Source: Thermodesulfovibrionales bacterium
GTDB taxonomy: Bacteria; Nitrospirota; Thermodesulfovibrionia; Thermodesulfovibrionales; SM23-35
Assembly: GCA_022013235.1 (NCBI GenBank)
Contig: JAKLQR010000134.1
Location: 1 to 6,716, forward strand
Reading direction: 5' to 3'
DNA length: 6,716 nt
The position numbers and the translations under genes were made by a program. The notes under the pieces were generated by a model. It was not told the origin of the DNA. It did not search any database and saw nothing but the letters and a program-made list of their open reading frames with translations. The stretch's first letter is position 1, and each line of letters opens with the position of its first letter. Of the stretch, positions 1 to 5,519 are shown piece by piece.

Positions 1-110
1 GGAGTAATCCCTCTGAAGGTCTGTGGTAGACTACCACGTCGATAGGCTGGAGGTGTAAGTGCAGTAATGTATTGAGCTGACCAGTACTAATAGACCGTGC
101 GACTTGACCC
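1..110 (+). rRNA. 23S ribosomal RNA, 3' end (partial)
   Basis: This is the extreme 3' end (domain VI) of a 23S rRNA gene; the rest lies before the window. The conserved blocks GTAGACTACCACGTCGATAGG (split here as GTAGACTACC and ACGTCGATAGG), GTGTAAGTGCAG, TTGAGCTGACC and GTACTAATAGACCG match the standard bacterial 23S terminus by recall, and the gene ends near GACTTGACC. The exact 3' end is set by analogy with E. coli and could be off by a few bases, because the pairing 5' end is not visible. No 5S gene follows: only 82 bases separate this end from the next start codon. Confidence 0.95.
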
Positions 111-143
111 CTCTTCATTTCCCTCCTGTTGTCAAAGGGAATG

Positions 144-166
144 GGGCCTTTGAAAAGGCCCTTTTT
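144..166 (+). terminator. Intrinsic terminator after the rRNA genes, upstream of rpoD
   Basis: A perfect 7-bp stem GGGCCTT (144-150) and AAGGCCC (155-161) closes a TGAA loop and is followed at once by five T (162-166). This is a textbook Rho-independent terminator. It sits about 34 bases after the 23S end and 26 bases before the rpoD start codon, so it can end rRNA transcripts and also limit read-through into rpoD. A weaker 6-bp hairpin (119-124 with 136-141, 11-base loop) lies just upstream and may be part of the 23S trailer. Confidence 0.85.
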
Positions 167-192
167 GCGTCTTTTAAGGAGTAGAGAGAGAA

Positions 193-1620
193 ATGAGAGA
201 AAGAGACATTTTCGAAGAGATTATCGATATCGGCAAACGCCGGGGAATACTTACCTATGATGAAATAAACGATGCGCTTCCCTCTGAGTTTTTCTCGCCG
301 GATGAGATAGAAGACCTGATGGACATTCTCCAGGATATGGGTGTCAAAGTTGTGGATCATGAAGAGATGACGCCGGCGGAAGAGGAGGCAGAAGAGGAAA
401 CAGAAGAATATGAGAAAACGGAAGACCTCGTTCAGGCATATTTCTATTCAATGGGAGATATTTCTATCCTCACAAAGGATGAAGAAACGGATCTCGCCAA
501 AAGGCTTGAAGAGGGAAAATTAATAATCCGTGAACTCATTACCGCTTTGCCGCTCTACAAGAAACTTGAGGTCAGCGAGAACGGAGATGAAGAAGAGGTA
601 ATCCCGGAAGAGGAGCGTCCTGATGATGCCCTCGTCAGGACCGTAGAAATTATTGAGATGCTGATGGAGGAGGTTGAAACAGCAGACAAGCGGATCACTA
701 AGTATGGGACGCTGAAGGGGCTGAAGACTATCATCCGGGAGAAAAAGAAGAAAAACGTTGATACGAAGAAGCTCGAACTGCTGGCGAAAGAGATGGAGAA
801 GATATTCAAAAAGGTTGAGGCTGAAGTTGGCGCAAAGATAGATTACATCAAATTGATGTGGACGCGGATCGAAAAAGCGAAGATACTGATTTCTACGGCC
901 AAGAATGAACTGATAACCCGAAACCTGAGACTCGTGGTGAATATCGCCAAGAATTATGTGGGCAGGGGACTTCCCCTCCTCGACCTGATACAGGAAGGCA
1001 ACATCGGCCTTATGAAGGCTGTTGATAAGTTCAAATATGAAAAGGGTTTTAAGTTCAGCACGTACGCAACCTGGTGGATCAGGCAGGCAATTACAAGGGC
1101 CTTGATTGATCAGACGAAAACTATCAGGGTCCCTGTGCATATGATGGAGTTCTACAACAGGGTTACCAAAGCGTCGCGGGAACTTACCCAGCAGCTCGGA
1201 AGAGAGCCGACCAACGAGGAAATCGCGCAGAAACTATTAGTGCCGGCAAGGAAGGTTGAGGAGGTTTTCAGGGCGATACAGGACCCTATTGCGCTCCAGA
1301 CACCTGTTGGCGACGAGGATACCGAGCTTGAGGATTTTATCGGCGACAAGAACAGTCCTTCTCCCTATGCAGATGCCGAAAAAACAGAGACGTCAGAACA
1401 GATTCAGCAGGTCCTGAAAACCCTGACGCCGAAAGAGGAGATGGTTATCAGAATGAGATTCGGCATAGGCGCCGACCGGGACCATACGCTCGAAGAAGTG
1501 GGAAGGCATCTTTCGATAACACGGGAAAGGGTAAGGCAGATAGAAGCAAAGGCCTTGAGAAAGCTGAAGCATCCCAGCAGGCTCAAAGCCCTTAAGAGAT
1601 TGACTGTTATTCCTACTTAG
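193..1620 (+). CDS. rpoD: RNA polymerase sigma-70 factor, primary type (RpoD/SigA)
   Basis: This sigma factor of 475 residues directs RNA polymerase core to housekeeping promoters. Region 1.1 is at residues ~3-58, then an acidic Glu-rich linker (60-78). Region 1.2 is at ~78-108 ([16 protein letters not shown]). A charged, coiled-coil-like non-conserved segment spans ~110-235. Region 2 (~238-318) contains [34 protein letters not shown] and the -10 recognition helix [12 protein letters not shown], with Gln298 and Thr301 where E. coli uses Q437 and T440. Region 3 is at ~319-375. Region 4 (~405-463) has the helix-turn-helix [18 protein letters not shown]. Having both region 1.1 and a full region 4 points to the primary factor rather than an alternative one. 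An AAGGAG site (176-181) lies 11 bases before the ATG. Many bacteria have dnaG just upstream of rpoD; here it is an rRNA operon. The 3' end overlaps the convergent LysM gene by 8 bp. A second rpoD copy elsewhere cannot be excluded. Confidence 0.95.
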   Translation: MRERDIFEEIIDIGKRRGILTYDEINDALPSEFFSPDEIEDLMDILQDMGVKVVDHEEMTPAEEEAEEETEEYEKTEDLVQAYFYSMGDISILTKDEETDLAKRLEEGKLIIRELITALPLYKKLEVSENGDEEEVIPEEERPDDALVRTVEIIEMLMEEVETADKRITKYGTLKGLKTIIREKKKKNVDTKKLELLAKEMEKIFKKVEAEVGAKIDYIKLMWTRIEKAKILISTAKNELITRNLRLVVNIAKNYVGRGLPLLDLIQEGNIGLMKAVDKFKYEKGFKFSTYATWWIRQAITRALIDQTKTIRVPVHMMEFYNRVTKASRELTQQLGREPTNEEIAQKLLVPARKVEEVFRAIQDPIALQTPVGDEDTELEDFIGDKNSPSPYADAEKTETSEQIQQVLKTLTPKEEMVIRMRFGIGADRDHTLEEVGRHLSITRERVRQIEAKALRKLKHPSRLKALKRLTVIPT

Positions 1621-2605
1621 CCATTAAAACAGGGTCTCCCTGCACGACCTCTTCGTGGCTTTTCCGGACGATCACGGTTGCGGTCTTTTCCTGAAGACTT
1701 ATTACCTGGAGTACCCCGTTTTCTATCCGGTGTTTGCTCTGCTTTAATGTCGCCAATATGTCGCCAACCTGAAGGCCGTCTCTCCTCCCTTTGTCTATAT
1801 AGGCAATCTCATATTCAACACTAATGAGCCGCGATTGTTTTGCAGCCACCACGTAACCGTTGATATCCGGCTTCCGGGGATTTTCAATCTCGAGAGGCGG
1901 TTCTATGTCATAGTATGTGTCAAGGAGGTCCCCTGTTGTTACTTCCCAATAAGAGTCAGTTATCAATATCTTCGGATCGTCATCGTCAACAACCTCCGCA
2001 ATCCCTACCACATCAATAAGATACCCCATAAAGTCGCCTGTCTCTGGATGTATTACCTTCTCCATGGGTCTGACGATATAGAATTTCCCCCCTTTCCTTA
2101 CAGGTACGGCAGGTTTAATATATGCCTCATCCCCCTTGCCGACTATTGTTTTGCCGGTCCCGAACGGTGTCTCCGTTATTTCTCCGAGGTTGGGGATTGT
2201 TTCTGCAATATACCCGCTGGAAATCAGAAGGGCCTTGTTCACCAGATAATCAATTTTTTTCGGTTCGATTATTTTCGGCACCTCCCTGGGGGGCTCGGGT
2301 TGTGCAACAGGTTTTGCCACGGGTTTGATCTCGGGGACGATCTCTTTCTGGAGCAAATACAGTGGTATTTTAATCGTCTGTTTTGGATAAATCAGATCGG
2401 GATTCTTAATGGCAGGGTTTTCTTTCCACACTTTCGGCCAGAGGAAAGGGTCCTGAAGTTCCTTGTCCGTGATGTCCCAGAGGGTGTCCCCTTTTATTAT
2501 TGTGTAGTCCTTGTATTTCTGGTCTTGCGCAAATGCAAAAGAGCACAAGACGAAAATAATCAGGAAAGGAATTGTTCCACCGAACAAAGGTTTCATTCTC
2601 CGCAT
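1613..2605 (-). CDS. Secreted LysM-domain protein
   Basis: This envelope protein of 330 residues probably binds peptidoglycan. Residues 1-26 form a signal peptide (MRRMKPLF, a hydrophobic core, then cleavage after FAFA); the Cys at 21 does not sit in a proper lipobox. One LysM domain spans ~33-82, with [12 protein letters not shown] at its start and the DPFLWPKVW...NPDLIYPKQ form often seen in Desulfobacterota and Nitrospirota. A Pro/Lys-rich linker (~88-116) leads to a C-terminal part (~118-330) that looks all-beta and holds an [17 protein letters not shown] motif of the kind found near the end of FlgT-like and other envelope proteins. I cannot name that part. The start at 2605 is supported by AAAGGAGT at 2613-2620, seven bases upstream. 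An in-frame ATG three codons later is a weaker alternative. The gene is transcribed alone, divergent from the peptidase pair and convergent with rpoD. Its substrate and role are unknown; no catalytic domain is apparent. Confidence 0.88.
   Translation of the reverse strand: MRRMKPLFGGTIPFLIIFVLCSFAFAQDQKYKDYTIIKGDTLWDITDKELQDPFLWPKVWKENPAIKNPDLIYPKQTIKIPLYLLQKEIVPEIKPVAKPVAQPEPPREVPKIIEPKKIDYLVNKALLISSGYIAETIPNLGEITETPFGTGKTIVGKGDEAYIKPAVPVRKGGKFYIVRPMEKVIHPETGDFMGYLIDVVGIAEVVDDDDPKILITDSYWEVTTGDLLDTYYDIEPPLEIENPRKPDINGYVVAAKQSRLISVEYEIAYIDKGRRDGLQVGDILATLKQSKHRIENGVLQVISLQEKTATVIVRKSHEEVVQGDPVLMAK
1626..1642 (-). terminator. Possible weak terminator inside the 3' end of the LysM gene
   Basis: Read on the minus strand, CAGGG (1642-1638), an AGA loop and CCCTG (1634-1630) form a perfect 5-bp hairpin followed by TTTT (1629-1626). 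All of it lies within the last coding triplets, 11-27 bases before the end of the stop codon. The stem is short and the T run only four long, so efficiency would be modest. No other terminator is visible for this gene, and none for rpoD on the plus strand. Confidence 0.3.
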
Positions 2606-2640
2606 AACGTTTACTCCTTTTAAAAGTTTTACTTTACATA

Positions 2641-2669
2641 AAAATAACGAAGATGCCGAAAAGTGTCAA
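2641..2669 (-). promoter_or_regulatory. Sigma-70 promoter of the LysM gene
   Basis: On the minus strand a perfect -35 box TTGACA (2669-2664) is followed after exactly 17 bases by TATTTT (2646-2641), which matches four of six positions of the -10 consensus. Transcription would start near 2634, giving a leader of about 29 bases that contains the AAAGGAGT ribosome site. Position, spacing and strand all fit the gene starting at 2605. Confidence 0.65.
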
Positions 2670-2700
2670 GTAATTTCTCTCCCATGCGAGAGAATCACTT
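2668..2700. promoter_or_regulatory. 33-bp imperfect palindrome, candidate operator
   Basis: The left arm AAGTAATTTCTCTC (2668-2681) and the reverse complement of the right arm, AAGTGATTCTCTC (2688-2700), agree except for one mismatch and one extra T, around a 6-base centre CCATGC. The inner 7 bp (TTCTCTC / GAGAGAA) are perfect. The palindrome touches the -35 box of the LysM promoter and lies about 41-73 bases upstream of the first peptidase codon. That is a typical place for a regulator acting on one or both divergent genes. No T run follows on either strand to make it a terminator (a short T stretch at 2699-2704 follows an AT-containing outer arm). Binding is inferred, not shown. Confidence 0.45.
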
Positions 2701-2725
2701 TTTTCCCCACTATTTATACATTTTA

Positions 2726-2734
2726 TGATATATT
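2726..2734 (+). promoter_or_regulatory. Extended -10 promoter of the M16 peptidase pair
   Basis: TGATATATT carries the TGn extension and TATATT, five of six matches to TATAAT. An overlapping TATGAT at 2724-2729 also matches five of six. No good -35 box is present at the right distance (only T-rich sequence near 2700-2706), which suits an extended -10 promoter. Counting seven bases from the last T puts the start of transcription at about 2741, the A of the start codon, so the message may have no leader. Confidence 0.5.
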
Positions 2735-2740
2735 TTTTAT

Positions 2741-4063
2741 ATGAAATATTTCAGTCTGCTTTTTACCATTGTCTTTTTTCTCGTATCGGGGAATGCCGGC
2801 GCCTCTGAAGTCCAGGAATATACCCTGGAAAATGGATTGAAGGTGATCCTTATTGAGGAACACAAGGCGCCTGTTGTGACCTTTCAGGTATGGTACCGGG
2901 TCGGCGCAAAGGATGAGCCGGCCGGGAGGTCGGGACTCAGCCATCTGCTGGAGCACATGATGTTTAAAGGCACTCCGAAATACGGCCCGTCGGTATTGTC
3001 AAGAACAGTCCAGAAGAATGGCGGCACAGACAATGCGTATACCACAAAAGACTATACGGTCTATTTTGAAATGTTATCTTCGGACAGGGTTGCACTTGCT
3101 GTTGAACTCGAAGCCGACAGGATGCAGAACCTGACACTTGACCCGAAAGAGACGGCCTCCGAGAGAAGTGTAGTCATGGAGGAACGGAGATTGCGGTATG
3201 AAGACGACCCTCAGAATGCGCTCTTTGAAGAAGTCATGGCTGCTGCATACAAAGTCCATCCTTATCAACGGCCTGTTATCGGATGGATGTCCGATCTGCA
3301 AAATATCGAGAGAGAAGCCTTATTCAAATACTACAAAACCTATTACGCGCCCGGCAATGCGGTGATCGTAGTTGCAGGCGATATTAATGGAGAGGAAATG
3401 ATAAAACAGATCCGGACTGCATTTGATGATGTCCCCCCTGGCCCGAAGTTTGAGTCTATCATGTCGAGTGAACCGGATCAACGTGGAGAGCGGAGGGTTA
3501 TTCTGAAAAGAGAAGCGGAGCTTCCTTATGTCCTCATGGCATATCATACGCCGAGTTTCCCTGATGAGGACAGCTATGCTCTCGAAGTGCTCAACGGGAT
3601 ACTCTCGGGTGGGAAAAGCGCGCGGCTCTATCAGTCCATAGTGTATGACAAGAAGATCGCACTTGCTGCAGATGCCGATTACAGCGGTTTCAGCAAAAAT
3701 CCCTATGTCTTTTTCCTTGCGGCAACCGCGGCTCCCGGCAAGGATATAAAGGATGTGGAATCCGCGCTGCTTCTGGAGATAGAAAAGATTCAGGAAATTC
3801 CCCCTTCAGAAAGCGAGGTGCAGAAGGCAAAGAACCAGATCGAGGCCTCATTCATCATGGGACAGGACTCAATTTTCGTTCAGGCGATGAAATACGGAAC
3901 ATTCGAGATGCTCGGCGGATGGAAGCTTATTGATGCCTATGTCGAAGGCATCCGGAAAGTAACCCCTGAGGATGTAATGAAGGCGGCAAAAAAGTATTTC
4001 CATGAAGAGAACAGAACAGTCGGGATACTGATACCGACAAAGAAAGTGAAAAGTGAAGAGTGA
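2741..4063 (+). CDS. M16 family zinc peptidase, catalytic subunit (secreted)
   Basis: This 440-residue protein belongs to the pitrilysin/M16B family of zinc peptidases. Residues 1-21 look like a signal peptide, so it should act in the periplasm. The inverted zinc motif HLLEH is complete: His68 and His72 as ligands, Glu71 as catalytic base. Glu147 or Glu148 (VVMEERR), about 75 residues on, is the likely third ligand. Two halves of ~200 residues follow the family fold. In the second half the family's Arg/Tyr pair is incomplete: Arg295 (SARLYQSI) is kept, but the Tyr position reads Ala310 (IALAADAD). The length is usual for single M16B subunits. The next gene, overlapping by 4 bp, is the complementary subunit. 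No Shine-Dalgarno sequence precedes the ATG, and a TGA three codons-plus upstream (2726-2728) leaves no better start. Substrates are probably peptides or unfolded proteins, which is inferred from the family. Confidence 0.93.
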   Translation: MKYFSLLFTIVFFLVSGNAGASEVQEYTLENGLKVILIEEHKAPVVTFQVWYRVGAKDEPAGRSGLSHLLEHMMFKGTPKYGPSVLSRTVQKNGGTDNAYTTKDYTVYFEMLSSDRVALAVELEADRMQNLTLDPKETASERSVVMEERRLRYEDDPQNALFEEVMAAAYKVHPYQRPVIGWMSDLQNIEREALFKYYKTYYAPGNAVIVVAGDINGEEMIKQIRTAFDDVPPGPKFESIMSSEPDQRGERRVILKREAELPYVLMAYHTPSFPDEDSYALEVLNGILSGGKSARLYQSIVYDKKIALAADADYSGFSKNPYVFFLAATAAPGKDIKDVESALLLEIEKIQEIPPSESEVQKAKNQIEASFIMGQDSIFVQAMKYGTFEMLGGWKLIDAYVEGIRKVTPEDVMKAAKKYFHEENRTVGILIPTKKVKSEE

Positions 4064-4080
4064 AAAGGGTAATGGGTAAA
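4046..4080 (+). repeat. Five-unit heptamer repeat across the peptidase gene junction
   Basis: Thirty-five bases fall into five consecutive 7-bp units. Three are GTGAAAA-type (4046, 4053, 4060; the middle one reads GTGAAGA) and two are GGGTAAW-type (4067 and 4074). The block encodes the last residues of the first peptidase (VKSEE), supplies the GTGA stop/start overlap, and encodes the first residues of the second (KRVMGKK). Both candidate start codons of the second gene, GTG 4060 and ATG 4072, lie inside it. Confidence 0.75.
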
Positions 4081-5409
4081 AAAAGCATTCTGGTCAGCTT
4101 GATGCTTGCAGCCTGTTATTTCCTTTCTTCGCAGGCTTTTGCGATTGATACCACAAGAACTGTGCTGCCAAACGGTTTGATTGTGCTCCATTCGGAAAAC
4201 CACAACCTCCCTATTGTCATGGTTACCCTGATTGTCAGGGCAGGCCAGGTTCATGAGCCGGGAGAAAAGGCGGGACTTGCAAATGTGACCGCCGAACTTC
4301 TTTCCGAAGGCACAAAGACCCGTTCTTCGAAGGAGATAAGCGAAACGTTAGATTTTATCGGCGCATCTCTTGGTATATCTGCCGGCGCTGATTTTACGAC
4401 GCTCACCCTTTCCGTATTAAAAAAGGATATTCATAAAGGTTTTGATATCTTCTCCGACGTCCTCCTTCAGCCGACTTTTCCTCAGGAGGAGATTACAAGG
4501 GTGAAAGAATTAATCAAAGGTTCATTAAAGCATCAGGAAGAGGACCCCTCTTTCCTCGCAGACCGGGCATTCAGAAAAGAGGTCTTCGGACCGCATCCAT
4601 ATGGCAGGCTTCTGGAAGGTTCGATCGAAACAATCGACCTTATCACACGCGAAGATATGATGCAGTTCTACTCGGCATATTTTCTCCCCAACAATGCGAT
4701 CCTCTCCGCTGCCGGGGACCTCACTCCGGAAGAACTGCAGGGAATGCTGAAGCAGTACCTGGATGAATGGAAAAAGGCGGATGTCCCCTCAGTGGTTTCT
4801 GCAAAACCTGCAGAGAAACCCGGGAGGTCAGTACTTAAAATAGAGAAAGACCTGACACAGGCTACTCTCATGCTCGGAAACCTTGGCATCCGGAGGGAAG
4901 ACCCTGATTACTATGCCGTCTCGGTTATGAATTATATCCTTGGCGGGGGAGGCTTTTCCTCGAGGCTCATGCAGTCCATACGGGACGAAAAGGGCCTCGC
5001 ATACGATGTGCGGAGCTTTTTCGCCGCCCAGAAGGAGAGCGGATATTATCAGATCAGCCTTCAGACAAAGAACGAATCTGCGAATACTGCGCTTGACGAA
5101 ATAATGACGCAGGTCAAAAGAATTACATCGGAACCGGTTTCGGATGAGGAGCTTTCTGAGGCGAAATCATTTCTGACAGGGAGTTTCCTGAGACGTCTCG
5201 ATACGAACAGGAAGATTGCCGATTACTTCGCAGCGGTAGAGTTCTACGCCCTCGGGCTTGACTACAGAACGAATTATCCTGGCTATATCAATGCAGTCAC
5301 AAAAGAAGATGTGCTGAGAGTGGCCCGGAAATATCTCTCCGCTGAACAGTATGTGCTTGTAGTCGTTGCAGACCAGAAGAAAGCAGGCCTGCAGTATCCC
5401 GAAAAATAA
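4060..5409 (+). CDS. M16 family protein, zinc-site-free partner subunit (secreted)
   Basis: This M16B-type protein of 449 residues has a signal peptide (about residues 1-28, ending SSQAFA), so it should be periplasmic. At the place of HLLEH it reads NVTAE (residues 75-79), so the zinc ligands and catalytic Glu are gone and it cannot be an active zinc peptidase alone. It keeps the C-terminal Arg/Tyr pair in SSRLMQSIRDEKGLAY (Arg302, Tyr315), which helps bind substrate in this family. Heterodimeric M16B enzymes, such as the Sphingomonas A1 pair, divide these elements between subunits in just this way, so I infer a heterodimer with the product of the preceding gene. The 4-bp GTGA overlap suggests translational coupling. 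The start is uncertain: GTG 4060 gives the overlap, while ATG 4072, four codons later, gives a cleaner signal peptide start with GAAGAG 11 bases upstream. Confidence 0.9.
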   Translation: MKRVMGKKSILVSLMLAACYFLSSQAFAIDTTRTVLPNGLIVLHSENHNLPIVMVTLIVRAGQVHEPGEKAGLANVTAELLSEGTKTRSSKEISETLDFIGASLGISAGADFTTLTLSVLKKDIHKGFDIFSDVLLQPTFPQEEITRVKELIKGSLKHQEEDPSFLADRAFRKEVFGPHPYGRLLEGSIETIDLITREDMMQFYSAYFLPNNAILSAAGDLTPEELQGMLKQYLDEWKKADVPSVVSAKPAEKPGRSVLKIEKDLTQATLMLGNLGIRREDPDYYAVSVMNYILGGGGFSSRLMQSIRDEKGLAYDVRSFFAAQKESGYYQISLQTKNESANTALDEIMTQVKRITSEPVSDEELSEAKSFLTGSFLRRLDTNRKIADYFAAVEFYALGLDYRTNYPGYINAVTKEDVLRVARKYLSAEQYVLVVVADQKKAGLQYPEK

Positions 5410-5421
5410 TTAATATTTTTC
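5401..5421. repeat. AT-rich palindrome over the peptidase stop codon
   Basis: GAAAAATA (5401-5408) and TATTTTTC (5414-5421) are perfect inverted copies around ATTAA, and the TAA stop (5407-5409) is inside. In RNA this gives an 8-bp stem with a single G-C pair. It could protect or mark the 3' end of the mRNA, but with the U run buried in the stem it is not a canonical terminator. Confidence 0.4.
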
Positions 5422-5452
5422 CGTCATTCTCCGGCTTGATCCGGCAATCCAT
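5421..5452. repeat. Dispersed-repeat-like palindrome (CGTCATTC...CAATCCA type)
   Basis: The segment begins CCGTCATTCTCCGG and ends CCGGCAATCCAT, with CCGG arms (5431-5434 and 5441-5444) around CTTGAT and outer ATT/AAT arms. From recall, this matches the outline of a short intergenic palindrome present in many copies in diverse bacterial genomes, usually of the form CGTCATTCCCG...CGGGAATCCA. This copy has drifted from perfect symmetry. It lies between the peptidase operon and the CHASE2 gene. Only one copy is in the window, so its repeat status is recall, not something seen here. Confidence 0.5.
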
Positions 5453-5476
5453 CCTTGTTTTACAGTCAGAGTCTGC

Positions 5477-5505
5477 TTGCAACTTTTCTCTGTTTCATGA
5501 ATAAT
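5477..5505 (+). promoter_or_regulatory. Probable sigma-70 promoter of the CHASE2 gene
   Basis: TTGCAA (5477-5482, four of six -35 matches) and AATAAT (5500-5505, five of six -10 matches) are separated by exactly 17 bases. Transcription would start near 5512, only about eight bases before the ATG at 5520, so the leader would be very short. That leader has room for only part of the weak GGTGA (5510-5514) ribosome site. Confidence 0.5.
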
Positions 5506-5519
5506 CAGTGGTGAAAACA

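Noticed and set aside
129..157. TTGTCA (129-134) as a -35 box for rpoD
   Set aside because: Seventeen to eighteen bases downstream is GAAAAGG within the terminator stem, which does not resemble a -10 box.
520..1140. 206-codon minus-strand open frame opposite rpoD
   Set aside because: It is antisense to conserved sigma-70 regions 1.2 to 2.4 and its protein resembles no family.
1835..2623. 262-codon plus-strand open frame opposite the LysM gene
   Set aside because: It is rich in Cys, Arg, Phe and Tyr, has no recognisable motif or ribosome site, and lies antisense to a gene with a clear signal peptide, LysM domain and promoter.
4046..4080. Heptamer units as part of a CRISPR or iteron array
   Set aside because: The units are only 7 bp, directly abutting, without spacers, and lie inside coding sequence with no replication or cas gene nearby.
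5401..5452. Intrinsic terminator for the peptidase operon
   Set aside because: The AT hairpin has its T run within the stem and the CCGG hairpin is not followed by T residues on either strand.
5436..5464. TTGATC as a -35 box for the CHASE2 gene
   Set aside because: No -10 match at 16-18 bases downstream, and it lies inside the palindromic repeat; the 5477/5500 pair is better.
5508..5519. GTG 5508 or GTG 5511 as start of the CHASE2 gene
   Set aside because: Neither has a ribosome site upstream and both sit at or before the predicted transcription start. ATG 5520 gives a normal signal-anchor, though a leaderless GTG 5511 start is not fully excluded.
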